This document shows positions 41,644 through 51,241 of a stretch of DNA of 64,000 bases, piece after piece. The stretch's first letter is position 1, and each line of letters opens with the position of its first letter. Origin of the DNA: Cytophagaceae bacterium (lineage in GTDB: Bacteria; Bacteroidota; Bacteroidia; Cytophagales; Cytophagaceae). Below the pieces are notes generated by a model. The model saw only the letters and a list, made by a program, of their open reading frames with translations. It did not search any database and was not told where the DNA came from. The position numbers and the translations under genes were made by a program. The stretch covers positions 1-64,000 of the forward strand of contig JALONH010000005.1 of NCBI GenBank assembly GCA_025455005.1, in the 5' to 3' direction.

Positions 41644-42291
41644 ATGTTATTCCCTCTATCTTTTCATTTTATACTCGGTTTTATAGTTAGTTTTATCGGA
41701 AGTATTCCACCGGCTAGTATCAATCTTATTACCATAAAAATAGCCGCATCCAAAGGCCTGAACAAGGCCTTATGGTTTGCTTTAGGTGCAGTAATAATAG
41801 AGTTTATTTACAGTTACATCGCTATTGCTTTTTCTAACCAACTTACGCTCAATCAACCCTTATCCCAGTTTATTCAATGGTTGGCCATTCCAATATTCCT
41901 TTTACTGGCTTATCTATACTTTATTCAACGTAAGTCCATACAGGATGTCCCCTTAAACGAAACGGAAACACAATCCATCAAACAATCTAACACCTTTCTA
42001 CAAGGTCTTGGTATTGGTTTAATGAATATTATACAAATACCTTTTTGGCTCGCTTATGGCACTTATTTTTCCAGTATTCATTGGATTAAAACATACAGCC
42101 CATATATTTTTTTGTTTGTAATAGGCATATGCTGTGGCACGTTTGCCTTGTTAAGTGTGGCCGCTTATTATGGGAAGGCTTGGCTAGGAGATTCCGGTTG
42201 GTTCAAACCAAACCAAATCAATAAATGGCTTTCGTATCTATTTCTTTTGCTAGCCTTAATCCAATTGTTAAAAATACTTTTAGAAGTATAG
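41644..42291 (+). CDS. LysE-family amino acid exporter
   Basis: 215 residues with six hydrophobic helices, standard for LysE/RhtB. The first helix has GFIVSFIGSIPPASINLITIKIA, matching the G-(x)-PGP-like N-terminal signature in its Bacteroidota form, and the second begins GLNKALWFALGAVIIEF. LysE proteins export basic or other amino acids, or toxic metabolites, across the inner membrane; the substrate is unknown. It starts 4 bp after the TPM cluster and ends 3 bp from the end of the convergent gene. Confidence 0.8.
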   Translation: MLFPLSFHFILGFIVSFIGSIPPASINLITIKIAASKGLNKALWFALGAVIIEFIYSYIAIAFSNQLTLNQPLSQFIQWLAIPIFLLLAYLYFIQRKSIQDVPLNETETQSIKQSNTFLQGLGIGLMNIIQIPFWLAYGTYFSSIHWIKTYSPYIFLFVIGICCGTFALLSVAAYYGKAWLGDSGWFKPNQINKWLSYLFLLLALIQLLKILLEV

Positions 42292-42293
42292 TA

Positions 42294-42983
42294 TTACTTG
42301 CTCGCCACCTGATTCAATATATGATACATATATTGATTTGATTTGATAATTTTTTCTTGGTCTAAAAAAGTATCTATCGATTTAACGTATGGACCTTCTA
42401 TGATATCCGACTTTCCATAATGAAGCATTTGACTAATGGATGCTGCTGTCATTTCTAAATGAAACTGTATAGCCAATACTTGACCGTTGTAAACAAATCC
42501 TTGTTGCACACAAGCGGCACTGGAAAAAATCGGAATCGTTCCGGTCGGTAATTCAAACGTTTCTCCATGCCAATGAAAGACATCCAATGTATCCGGTAAT
42601 CCTTGAATCCATCGTTGTGTCTTGCCTTCCGCCGTTTTTTGGATCGGCATCCAACCTATTTCTCTAAAGGTATTCGGATATACTTTTGCGCCTAAGACAT
42701 CTGCTATTAACTGTGCTCCTAAACACACCCCTACTACTTTTTTCCCTTTTTGTATAGCTTTTTCAATTAGCTTCTTTTCATCTTTTAACCAAGGGTACTT
42801 CTTTTCTTCTGTTACACTCATTGGGCCTCCCATAACAATCAACATATCAAACCAATCTACAAAAGGCATTTTACTGTCTTCATAAAATCGAGTAGCGGTT
42901 AATTGATTCCCCGGACGTTTAGCCCAATGTTCTATACACCCTAATCCCTCAAACGACACATGTTGTAAATAATGTAGTACCAT
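42294..42983 (-). CDS. class I glutamine amidotransferase-like protein
   Basis: 229 residues from the ATG at 42983, where the family usually starts (MVLHYLQHVSFEGLG); an upstream start at 43004 adds seven residues. The class I triad is present: nucleophile in VVGVCLGAQLIADV, His in AIQFHLEMT and Glu two residues later. IVMGGPMSVTEE is the oxyanion region. It has no synthase domain, like the GMP-synthase-like stand-alone GATases, whose substrate may be glutamine or a gamma-glutamyl compound. It is cytoplasmic, stands alone, and points away from the TonB receptor to its right. Confidence 0.8.
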   Translation of the reverse strand: MVLHYLQHVSFEGLGCIEHWAKRPGNQLTATRFYEDSKMPFVDWFDMLIVMGGPMSVTEEKKYPWLKDEKKLIEKAIQKGKKVVGVCLGAQLIADVLGAKVYPNTFREIGWMPIQKTAEGKTQRWIQGLPDTLDVFHWHGETFELPTGTIPIFSSAACVQQGFVYNGQVLAIQFHLEMTAASISQMLHYGKSDIIEGPYVKSIDTFLDQEKIIKSNQYMYHILNQVASK

Positions 42984-43004
42984 CCTATATCGAAACGCTC
43001 CCAT

Positions 43005-43344
43005 TGAGCATACTAACTAAGCTTGTAAAACTACATTTTTTATATACAAGTTCAAAAACCGGTATCCATTGCTTACTTTCTATATATTTCTTATGTCAAT
43101 TTCTACGCAGATCTGTTAAAACCTAAATGGGGGGGGTAGGAATAGAAGCGATTTAGGTAGCATCTATGCTCCTGTATAAAGTTGAAGCCTTCAGATTCAC
43201 GACTTATGCGAATCCATTTAGCGTATCAATATGCTATAAAAATACCGTTACTTACTAATTAACAAATATTTATAATATTTTATTTAGACTTGTCTAATAT
43301 TTTTATTTTATATAGCTAAATTCTATATTTGTATCCACTAAATT
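43005..43344 (+). promoter_or_regulatory. spacer with promoter and a DtxR-like palindrome for the second TonB receptor
   Basis: No gene. TATATTTG at 43324-43331 fits TAnnTTTG, 14 bp before the ATG; the base block at the -33 distance is TTTT rather than TTTG. TTAGAC-TT-GTCTAA (43284-43297) is a perfect 6-bp inverted repeat upstream of it, similar to binding sites of DtxR/MntR-type metal regulators. ACCTAAAT (43121-43128) pairs with ATTTAGGT (43151-43158), with a run of eight G's in between. Confidence 0.5.
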
Positions 43345-45588
43345 ATGAAACGGTATTTCTTCCTTGCTCTTTTGATCTTTCTAACCTATGGGCATGTTGC
43401 GCAAGCTCAATCGGTTTGTTTACAAGGCTATGTGATTTCCGACTCTACACCTGTCATCGGGGCAGTTGTTTTCATACCATCCACTACATGGGGTACACAA
43501 ACCAATTCTGATGGTTATTTTAATTTGGTTGTACCCAAAACCGGCTACTACCGTTTGCGTGTCAGCAGTGTAGGCATGCAATCTATAGATACGCTGGTGC
43601 TAGCACAGATCCCGAACGATACTTTATTGCTAACGCTTACAGCCCTACAATCCGAGGAAGTAGTAATAACCGGAGTCCTTTCTGAAGTAAGTCGAATGGA
43701 ATCGGTAACAGCCGTAGAAGTTTACCAATCCTCCTTCTTTAAAAAAAATCCAACGCCTCAACTCTTTGATGCTTTACAATTGATCAATGGGGTACGCCCT
43801 CAACTCAACTGTTCTGTATGCAATACAGGGGATATTCATATTAATGGCTTAGAAGGGCCCTATACTATGATACTTTTAGATGGAATGCCTATTGTCAGCG
43901 GATTATCTACTGTCTATGGTTTAATGGGTATTCCCAATAGTATGATCCAACGAATAGAAGTAATGAAAGGGCCGGGTGGCGTCTTGTATGGATCGGAGGC
44001 TATAGGTGGTGTCATTAACGTCATCACAAAGCAAATTCCTCAAGCCCCGGTTTTTTCTGCCGATGTTTTTTCTACTTCTCAATGGGAAAACAATATTGAC
44101 CTTTCTGTCAAATGGGGAAAGAAAAAAGTACAAGGCTTTGCCGGTTTAAATTACTTTTATTTTGGGAATAAAATGGATCACAACGGAGATCGTTTTACAG
44201 ATGTTACCTTACAAGATAGAATCTCGTTATTTCAAAAATGGTCGATTGTCCGTAAAGAAAATCGAGTGGCAAGTATAGCCGCACGTTATGTATATGAGGA
44301 TCGATGGGGAGGACAGCTCAACTGGACACCTGCCTTTCGAGGAGGAGACAGCATCTATGGTGAATCTATTTATACGCATCGATGGGAAATAATCGGGGCT
44401 TACCAACTTCCTATTCAGAAAGAAAACATTACTCTACAATTTTCCCTGAATGAACACCGACAAAATTCTGTTTATGGTATCACTCCTTTTATTGCCCATC
44501 AATGGATACAATTCACACAATTAGTTTGGAATAAAAAAATACAACACCATGCACTGCTATTGGGTTTAGCAAACCGAATAACCTATTACGATGATGATAC
44601 TCCGGCTACGGTAGTTCCTTCGGAGGTATATCAACCCATTCAACCTCTGCCCGGTATGTTTGTTCAAGACACCTGGAGTTTAGGCAAACGATGGCAATTG
44701 TTAGGGGGAGTACGATATGATTACCATAGTATACACGGTGGCATTTTGACTCCTAGGTTAGGTTGGAGATTCTTACGTAAAGAAGAGGAAAGCATACGAT
44801 TAAATATTGGCTCCGGCTTTAGAACAGTTTCTGTTTTTACAGAAGACCACGCAGCACTGACCGGATCTCGCGACGTTGTTCTAAAAGAAACTCTATCTCC
44901 GGAACGTTCTTGGAACGCTAACTTAAATTATTTAAAACAATGGCATTTTAAAAAATCTTTTGCCGTTGTAGATGTTACCTTTTTCTATTCCTACTTCACG
45001 AATAAAATTATTCCTGATTACACTACTAATGTTAATCAAATCATTTATGAAAACTTACAAGGGTACGCCGTTTCTTCCGGCGCTACCCTCAACTTAGAAT
45101 ATAATTTCCCTTTCCCACTAAAATGTCGTGGGGGACTTACCTGGATGGACGTATACAGTGTAGACCATACCACAGCAGAAAGTAAAATACGACCTGTTTT
45201 AACGGAACGAATGAATGGTAGTTTTATGGTCAGTTATACCCTTCAACGTTTAGGCCTTACTGTAGACTACAGCGGAAATTTTACAGGATCAATGTTGTTG
45301 CCGATTCAAGCAAATGATTTTAGAGCGCCGGAGTCTCCTCTGTGGAGTATTCAAAATATTCAAGTGACAAAAAAATGGAACGAACGATGGGAATGTTATG
45401 GGGGAGTTAAAAATCTCCTAAACTACCTACCACCGGCGTATTCCATTATGCGACCCTTTGACCCATTTGATAAAAATGCAAATGACCCAATAACTAACCC
45501 TAATGGATACACCTTTGATGCAACTTATATGTATGCCCCTAATCAAGGCATTCGAATCTTTTTTGGATTCCGTTATTTGATTTTATAA
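43345..45588 (+). CDS. TonB-dependent receptor, probable metal or siderophore type
   Basis: 747 residues. The signal peptide ends at AQAQ; a carboxypeptidase-like domain follows (VISDSTPVIGAVVFIP), then the plug with QLNCSVCNTGDIHINGLEGPY, DGMPIVSGLSTVYGL and KGPGGVLYGSEAIGGVINVIT. The CSVC cysteine pair is typical for one receptor group and could bind metal or form a disulphide. The barrel (about 240-747) ends with IRIFFGFRYLIL. The DtxR-like palindrome upstream suggests control by iron or manganese. The 3' end overlaps the convergent gene by 16 bp. Confidence 0.85.
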   Translation: MKRYFFLALLIFLTYGHVAQAQSVCLQGYVISDSTPVIGAVVFIPSTTWGTQTNSDGYFNLVVPKTGYYRLRVSSVGMQSIDTLVLAQIPNDTLLLTLTALQSEEVVITGVLSEVSRMESVTAVEVYQSSFFKKNPTPQLFDALQLINGVRPQLNCSVCNTGDIHINGLEGPYTMILLDGMPIVSGLSTVYGLMGIPNSMIQRIEVMKGPGGVLYGSEAIGGVINVITKQIPQAPVFSADVFSTSQWENNIDLSVKWGKKKVQGFAGLNYFYFGNKMDHNGDRFTDVTLQDRISLFQKWSIVRKENRVASIAARYVYEDRWGGQLNWTPAFRGGDSIYGESIYTHRWEIIGAYQLPIQKENITLQFSLNEHRQNSVYGITPFIAHQWIQFTQLVWNKKIQHHALLLGLANRITYYDDDTPATVVPSEVYQPIQPLPGMFVQDTWSLGKRWQLLGGVRYDYHSIHGGILTPRLGWRFLRKEEESIRLNIGSGFRTVSVFTEDHAALTGSRDVVLKETLSPERSWNANLNYLKQWHFKKSFAVVDVTFFYSYFTNKIIPDYTTNVNQIIYENLQGYAVSSGATLNLEYNFPFPLKCRGGLTWMDVYSVDHTTAESKIRPVLTERMNGSFMVSYTLQRLGLTVDYSGNFTGSMLLPIQANDFRAPESPLWSIQNIQVTKKWNERWECYGGVKNLLNYLPPAYSIMRPFDPFDKNANDPITNPNGYTFDATYMYAPNQGIRIFFGFRYLIL

Positions 45589-46373
45589 TCCATCAACGAA
45601 GTATAAATGGCTTCAAACGCTTCTGGACCAACTGATACTGTTCCTCTAAACGGATTGTCTAGTATGATGATAGCATAAATCATTAATCCAATAGTAAAAG
45701 CATACAACGTATTTAATACAAGTCCTTGTTTGGTGGTTTCCGGTATATACATCCATGCGGCTAAAATATTTACAAAGGCTCCCAGTAAGAGAATGGACCA
45801 CAAAACGCCCGGCATCCCCACAGCTACCTCTGATAAACGTAATCGTCGTAGTTCAATAAAGCGATTAAACTGTCTTAACGCTTCTTGCTGAATATTCGAT
45901 TCTCTTACATCACTCGGCTTAAATCCATACAACTCCAGCTGTATTTTATTTATAAAAGCCGTTCCGCCTTTAGGAACTACACCTTGACGTTGCTTTACCC
46001 ATGCTGAATCTATAACATACCGCACATAATGTTCCAGATGTAAACATAAAGAATCCGATGTGGGACTTGGTAATGCATAACAATCTCGATATAATGCTGC
46101 AATCGATACCGATTCTTCTGTCACTTTTTCTTCTACTTCTTGAAAATTCTCCCAAGCACCGGCAGCAATAAGGCCTAACGTTATTCCATAAAACACGCCT
46201 ATGCCGGATAAATAAAAACTATTTAAATCATTATTATCGTGTTTCACAGACCACCATTTTGAAACGATAGGGGTTATAATTTTGTGTCCAAGTAAGGAAA
46301 ACGCAATAAAAAACCCTACGATCAAAACAAAGGATACTAAAAGGGGTAAATCATAAATAAAATAAATGTTCAT
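45573..46373 (-). CDS. DUF4239/bestrophin-like membrane protein
   Basis: 266 residues, about four hydrophobic helices: residues 7-30, 55-75, 185-207 and 219-238. The pattern FFIAFSLLGHKIITPIVSKWW with GVFYGITLGLIAAGAWENFQEVEEKV is that of the DUF4239 group, a distant relative of bestrophin-type channels. Between helices 2 and 3 a helical segment (SVSIAALYRDCYALPS) is conserved in the family. The function is unknown; ion transport is a guess from the fold group. It lies 17 bp after polA on the same strand, so it may be in its transcript. Confidence 0.75.
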   Translation of the reverse strand: MNIYFIYDLPLLVSFVLIVGFFIAFSLLGHKIITPIVSKWWSVKHDNNDLNSFYLSGIGVFYGITLGLIAAGAWENFQEVEEKVTEESVSIAALYRDCYALPSPTSDSLCLHLEHYVRYVIDSAWVKQRQGVVPKGGTAFINKIQLELYGFKPSDVRESNIQQEALRQFNRFIELRRLRLSEVAVGMPGVLWSILLLGAFVNILAAWMYIPETTKQGLVLNTLYAFTIGLMIYAIIILDNPFRGTVSVGPEAFEAIYTSLMDYKIK

Positions 46374-46390
46374 ATAAAATTTTTTTAAAA

Positions 46391-49180
46391 TTAATGTGCT
46401 TCTAGCCAGTGTTGCCCTACACCTATATCTACTTCTAATGGCACATCAAACGACAAGGCTTGCGTCATGTGTGTCTGAATGATCTTTTTCATCATCTCAA
46501 TCTCATCCAAGGGAACATCAAATACTAATTCATCATGAACCTGTAAAACCATTTTAGCAGACATTTTTTCTTCCTTCATGGCCCCATGAATTCGAATCAT
46601 GGCCGCTTTAATTAAGTCCGCAGCACTACCTTGAATCGGAGCATTAATCGCGTTGCGTTCTGCAAACCCTCTTATGGTCATGTTTCTGGAATTAATATCC
46701 CGAAGGTAACGCCGCCGCCCTAAAACAGTTTCTACGTACTCTACTTCTCTTGCTTGATGAATACAATTATCCATATACTTTTTTACACCGGGAAATTGTA
46801 AGAAGTAAGCATCTATTATATCTGCAGCTTCTTTCCTAGGTATATCCAATCTTTGTGCTAATCCAAAGGCACTGATTCCGTATATAATCCCGAAATTAAC
46901 CATTTTTGCTTTACGGCGCATATCGGAGGTTACAGCATCCGTTGAAACATTAAATACTTTGGCAGCAGTAGTAGTATGAATATCTTGTCCTTGTTGAAAA
47001 GCTTCTAACATGGCTTTGTCTTTGCTGAAGGACGCCATTATCCGAAGTTCAATTTGAGAATAATCTGCACTTACAATTTTATGGTGTTCATCGCGTGCTA
47101 CAAAAGCTTTTCTAATTTCTCTACCTCTATCTGTTCGTATAGGTATATTTTGTAAATTAGGATTAGTCGAACTTAAACGCCCGGTAGCTGCTACTGTTTG
47201 GTTAAAGGACGTATGCACTCGTTTATCTTCCCCTAACAATTCAGGTAACGCATCAACGTAGGTTGATTTCAATTTCTGCAGTTCTCTATAATCTAATATG
47301 TGCTTGATAATCGGATGTTGTTCTAATTTCAACAATACATCTTCTCCCGTTGCATATTGGCCGGTTTTAGTCTTCTTTGCTTTTGGGTCCAATTGTAGAC
47401 GTTCAAACAATACATCGCCCAATTGCTTGGGCGAAGCAATATTAAAGGTGACGCCTGCCAAGGCATAAATTGCCGCTTCTTCTTTCTTTACTTCTTGCTC
47501 TAACTCCTTAGAATACAATTGAAGCGCAGTCGTATCAATAGATATCCCCGCTAGTTCCATATCCGTTAACACCACACTTAACGGCATCTCAATAGTTTCA
47601 AATAATTCAATCAGTCCTTTTTCTTTTAATAAGGGTTCAAAAATGGTGTATAATTGATAGGTAACATCCGCATCTTCTGCTGCATATTCTGCTACAATCG
47701 ACACTTCTACCGAGCGCATACTCTTTTGTTTTACGCCTTTTTTACCAATTAATGTTTCAATTGATATGGGCGTATAATTCAAGTATTGTTCTGCTAATGC
47801 ATCCATATTGTGCCTCGACTCTGGATCCAATAGATAATGCGCTATCATAGTATCAAACAATTTTCCCTTTACTTGTACTCCATATTTTCCCAATACTAAT
47901 AAGTCATACTTTATATTCTGTCCAATTTTAAGAACGGCTGTTGATTGAAATAATGGGGCTAATCGATGTAAGATTATTTTAGTTTCTTCAAAATTATTAG
48001 GGAAAGGGATATAATAGGCTTCTCCTGCTTTCCAACTTAATGCTAAGCCTATAACTTCTGCTTCTAATGCTTGTAGTGAAGTAGTTTCGGTATCAAAACA
48101 AACAGCGGATTGTTGTAAAGCCAAAAAGAGTAAGCGATCTATACCTTCTGCTTCAATGATGGTATATTCATGAGGTACATCATACAAGGTCTTTCGTGTG
48201 TTGACTAATGGTTGCAATTCGGATACTTCCGCTTCAACTGATGCAAACAAACTGGTTTGTTGCGGTACGCTTTTCGTTATAGGTTTTGAGGCTTGTTCTT
48301 CTACTACTGTTCCGTTCCCTAACAAGCGTTTTTTTAGTGTTCGAAATTCTAATTCATCTAAAAGCGGTTCTAATAATTCGGCATTGTATCCGTCTAACTT
48401 CATTTCCTCCAAAGACCAATCGATAGGTACGTCACAATGTATAGTAGCCAACTCCTTTGACAATAGGCCTTGGTCGGCATACGTTTCCACATTTTCTTTT
48501 AACTTCCCTTTTAACTCCGATGCATTTGCAATCAAGTTCTCTACAGAACCAAATTGTGCTATTAATTTTTGAGCTGTTTTCTCACCTATCCCTGGTATTC
48601 CCGGAATGTTATCAACTGCATCACCTTGTAAGCCTAAAATATCTCGTACTTGATCGATTCGTTCGACGCCAAATCGTTCTAATACTTTAGCTACCGTATA
48701 TACTTCTGCATCGTTACCCATATAGGCCGGTCGGTATAAAAAAACATATTCATTGACCAATTGCATATAGTCCTTATCCATTGTCATCATATAGACATGC
48801 GTATCCGGACCACACACTTTTTTAGCTATAGTACCTATAACATCATCCGCTTCATATCCGGCAATACCTAAAAGCGGTATGTTCATAGCCTTTAATAGTC
48901 TTTCTACGTATGGGATAGCTAGTGTTATGTCTTCGGGTTGTTCTTGACGATTTGCTTTGTAGTTCGTAAAGTTTTCATGTCGAAACGTAGGAGCTGCCAT
49001 ATCTATCGCAACGGCTATATGGCTAGGCTTTTCTTTAGAAATAATTTCTAACAAACTATTCGTAAACCCAAATACAGCTCCAGTATTTAAGCCTGTTGAC
49101 GTTATTCTTGGGTTTTTACTAAAAGCAAAATGAGCACGATAGATCAAAGCCATCGCATCTAATAGAAACAGTTTATTCAT
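46391..49180 (-). CDS. polA: DNA polymerase I
   Basis: 929 residues. It fills gaps and removes RNA primers. Residues 1-290 are the 5' nuclease (MNKLFLLDAMALIYRAHF, GYEADDVIGTIA, GDAVDNIPGIPGIG). Residues about 330-520 are the 3'-5' exonuclease, with active motifs DTETTSL, NIKYD and YAAEDADVTY, so proofreading should work. The polymerase follows: SADYSQIELRIMAS (motif A), RRKAKMVNFGIIYG (motif B) and VLQVHDELVFD (motif C). All catalytic residues are kept. The start is preceded by a short gap from the divergent carbonic anhydrase gene. Confidence 0.95.
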   Translation of the reverse strand: MNKLFLLDAMALIYRAHFAFSKNPRITSTGLNTGAVFGFTNSLLEIISKEKPSHIAVAIDMAAPTFRHENFTNYKANRQEQPEDITLAIPYVERLLKAMNIPLLGIAGYEADDVIGTIAKKVCGPDTHVYMMTMDKDYMQLVNEYVFLYRPAYMGNDAEVYTVAKVLERFGVERIDQVRDILGLQGDAVDNIPGIPGIGEKTAQKLIAQFGSVENLIANASELKGKLKENVETYADQGLLSKELATIHCDVPIDWSLEEMKLDGYNAELLEPLLDELEFRTLKKRLLGNGTVVEEQASKPITKSVPQQTSLFASVEAEVSELQPLVNTRKTLYDVPHEYTIIEAEGIDRLLFLALQQSAVCFDTETTSLQALEAEVIGLALSWKAGEAYYIPFPNNFEETKIILHRLAPLFQSTAVLKIGQNIKYDLLVLGKYGVQVKGKLFDTMIAHYLLDPESRHNMDALAEQYLNYTPISIETLIGKKGVKQKSMRSVEVSIVAEYAAEDADVTYQLYTIFEPLLKEKGLIELFETIEMPLSVVLTDMELAGISIDTTALQLYSKELEQEVKKEEAAIYALAGVTFNIASPKQLGDVLFERLQLDPKAKKTKTGQYATGEDVLLKLEQHPIIKHILDYRELQKLKSTYVDALPELLGEDKRVHTSFNQTVAATGRLSSTNPNLQNIPIRTDRGREIRKAFVARDEHHKIVSADYSQIELRIMASFSKDKAMLEAFQQGQDIHTTTAAKVFNVSTDAVTSDMRRKAKMVNFGIIYGISAFGLAQRLDIPRKEAADIIDAYFLQFPGVKKYMDNCIHQAREVEYVETVLGRRRYLRDINSRNMTIRGFAERNAINAPIQGSAADLIKAAMIRIHGAMKEEKMSAKMVLQVHDELVFDVPLDEIEMMKKIIQTHMTQALSFDVPLEVDIGVGQHWLEAH

Positions 49181-49274
49181 AATGTATCGAAAAGCAAGTC
49201 TAAATTACGAAAATTTAATGGGCTCATATTTCTTAACTATCCACAATTATGTTTATTTTAGTTAAAATATAAAA

Positions 49275-49793
49275 ATGGCAATTATTAAAAAGGTTAGAGG
49301 CCACGCACCGGTATTTGGAAAAGGTGTATGGTTAGCCGAAACGGCAACCGTGTTAGGTCAAGTCCAAATGGGTGACGCTTGTACCGTATGGTTCAATGCT
49401 GTAGTACGAGGGGATGTACACTACATACACATAGGTGATCAAGTTAACATTCAAGATGGGGCTTGTATACATTGTACTTACGAAAAATATCCCACCATTA
49501 TTGGTAATCATGTTTCTATTGGTCATCATGCTATTGTTCATGGTTGTACGATTGAGGATAATGTACTAATTGGCATGGGAGCCATTGTAATGGATGGCGT
49601 ATACATCGAGAAAAATGCATTGATTGCTGCAGGAGCGGTAGTGTTAGAAGGTACTCGAGTTGAAAGTGGCAGTATATATGCCGGAGTCCCTGCTAAAAAA
49701 GTAAAGGAGATGACCGCAGAGCATTTTGAAAAAATCAATCAACGCATTGCCAACAATTATGTACTGTATGCTTCTTGGTTTCAAGAAGACTAA
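49275..49793 (+). CDS. gamma-class carbonic anhydrase-like protein
   Basis: 172 residues, a left-handed beta-helix of hexapeptide repeats: GKGVWLAETATVLGQVQMGDACTVWFNAVVRGDV is the classical start. Zinc ligands are in IHCTYEKY-type and IGHHAIVHGCTI segments (three His across trimer faces). It belongs to the YrdA/PaaY/CaiE group; whether it hydrates CO2 or is a ferripyochelin-binding-like protein is not decidable here. It is cytoplasmic, transcribed away from polA. The C-terminal helix (MTAEHFEKINQRIANNYVLY) is standard for the group. Confidence 0.85.
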   Translation: MAIIKKVRGHAPVFGKGVWLAETATVLGQVQMGDACTVWFNAVVRGDVHYIHIGDQVNIQDGACIHCTYEKYPTIIGNHVSIGHHAIVHGCTIEDNVLIGMGAIVMDGVYIEKNALIAAGAVVLEGTRVESGSIYAGVPAKKVKEMTAEHFEKINQRIANNYVLYASWFQED

Positions 49794-49870
49794 GTGATAC
49801 TCAGATTTTTTTATATATTCAATAGATTTTAATTTATTTATTTTTTGTTTCACTTTAACTTTTGAAAATT

Positions 49871-50410
49871 ATGTCAGATTCAACACAATCAATTGAACAA
49901 GAATTAATGGACTATACTAGTGATAGTTTAAGTAGTGCTTCTAGTATTATAGTCGACACTTTAAATGGCTCTGTTACTGTAAACTACGAATCATTAGCGG
50001 CCGATCCTCAAGCTCAAAGTATGTTTAACCTATTTGCTGGATTTGGAATTGGATTATTTATTTTTCTATAGGTCCTTGTTGTGTTTCAATACATTTGTTA
50101 ATGGAAAGTATTTTTAAAAGTAGGAGAACCAGGAAGGGCTTCATTAGTGCCTTTCTATAATATCTATATCATGTTTAAAATAGTAGATAAGCCATTGTGG
50201 TGGATACTACTATTGATAATTCCAATTGTAAACATCTTTTTTGCAATTAAATTAGTACATGCTTTGTCCAAATCATTTGGCCAAGGAGTTAGATTTACAA
50301 TTGGATTAATTTTTCTTCCAACAATCTTTTTAGGTATATTGGCTTTTTGTGATGCGACTTATAAAAATGAAGTTCTTGCAGATAGTAGTGCCTTAGACAG
50401 CTCAATTTAG
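49871..50410 (+). pseudogene. DUF5684-type membrane protein gene with two in-frame stops
   Basis: Read in one frame from ATG 49871 to the stop at 50408-50410, this gives a 179-codon DUF5684-like protein: N-terminal linker, TM1, the block WKVFLKVGEPGRASLVPFYN, then KPLWWILLLIIPIVNIFFAI and IGLIFLPTIFLGILAF. But codon 67 is TAG (50069-50071) and codon 77 is TAA (50099-50101), both in the first membrane segment region. Only base changes, no frameshift, are needed to explain it. The downstream half alone has only a GTG (50147) or a later ATG as start and lacks TM1. It is probably a dead gene; recoding is very unlikely because RF1 is normal. Confidence 0.7.
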
Positions 50411-50424
50411 TCTGAAAAAAATTA

Positions 50425-50460
50425 ATAAAGTCTCCGTAAGGCTTATTACGGAGACTTTAT
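50425..50460. terminator. bidirectional terminator with a 15-bp perfect stem
   Basis: ATAAAGTCTCCGTAA (50425-50439) pairs with TTACGGAGACTTTAT (50446-50460) with a 6-base loop. It lies between the DUF5684 pseudogene and the convergent lipoprotein gene. Confidence 0.8.
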
Positions 50461-50466
50461 GATTTT

Positions 50467-51102
50467 CTAGCGATTTGATGTATTATATCTATAACGGAAG
50501 AGCTTTCCTGAAAAGTCAATATTCACTGTCATTGGCTTGTCAGAATAATAATTATCGTAATAATTTTCAGTAGTAACCGCTGTATAGGAAAAAGAGATAT
50601 TTCCAGTATTAAAATCAAAACTATTGATTACTAATGTTTGAGTAATGTCAGTAGTTCCATCTAGGTCTACTCTTACTTCATCTCCTACGCCATCGATACC
50701 TGCTCTAAAATAAGCATAATCTACATCCTTTTCTCCGGTGTAAGGGTTAAATGTAAAGGATATATAGGTATAGTTATCATCTAGATTACCATATTTTTCA
50801 ACATACACGTAATATGTGCTATCTCCATTATCTTGGATATATGTATCAGAATTAGCATCTCCATAAGTAAAACAATACTGATCTGTAAAATCAATAGCAA
50901 CATCGTCACCGGTATTTGTTCTCATCCTTACATTAGCACAAGAAGTAGCGCCTAATCCATTCTGTAATTGCTGTGTTTTAGCTTGTTCTTCTGCTAATTT
51001 TTTTTCTAAATCATCAATATCTTCTTTTAATTGTTTGTTACAAGAAGAAATAACGCCCAAGGCTACTACAGCAATAAAAGCAATTCGTAATTTTTTAAAC
51101 AT
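50467..51102 (-). CDS. lipoprotein with coiled-coil start
   Basis: 211 residues. The signal ends in a lipobox (ISSC); a coiled coil follows at 25-48 (QLKEDIDDLEKKLAEEQAKTQQLQ), and then a beta-rich domain with the order FTDQYCFTYGDANSDTYIQD, YTYISFTFNPYTGEKDVDYAYF and ISFSYTAVTTENYYDNYYSD. Comparable lipoproteins with a short Lpp-like coil are common in Bacteroidota and are not characterised. It stands alone between two terminator-like regions and is anchored at the outer membrane (inference). Confidence 0.65.
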   Translation of the reverse strand: MFKKLRIAFIAVVALGVISSCNKQLKEDIDDLEKKLAEEQAKTQQLQNGLGATSCANVRMRTNTGDDVAIDFTDQYCFTYGDANSDTYIQDNGDSTYYVYVEKYGNLDDNYTYISFTFNPYTGEKDVDYAYFRAGIDGVGDEVRVDLDGTTDITQTLVINSFDFNTGNISFSYTAVTTENYYDNYYSDKPMTVNIDFSGKLFRYRYNTSNR

Positions 51103-51241
51103 AAAATTTTAATTTTTTATTAAACAATACTGAAATATACCACATAAGTTTTATAACGTAAGCTTAAATCAAGAATAAATTTTATGTGAATATTAACAAT
51201 AAAAAAAACAACCAATATCTATTCAATACGTTTAAAGGACT

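Noticed and set aside
49871-50410. Stop-codon recoding (TAG/TAA read as sense)
   Set aside because: Both codons are normal stops in this window and RF1 (prfA) is intact, so a pseudogene is simpler.
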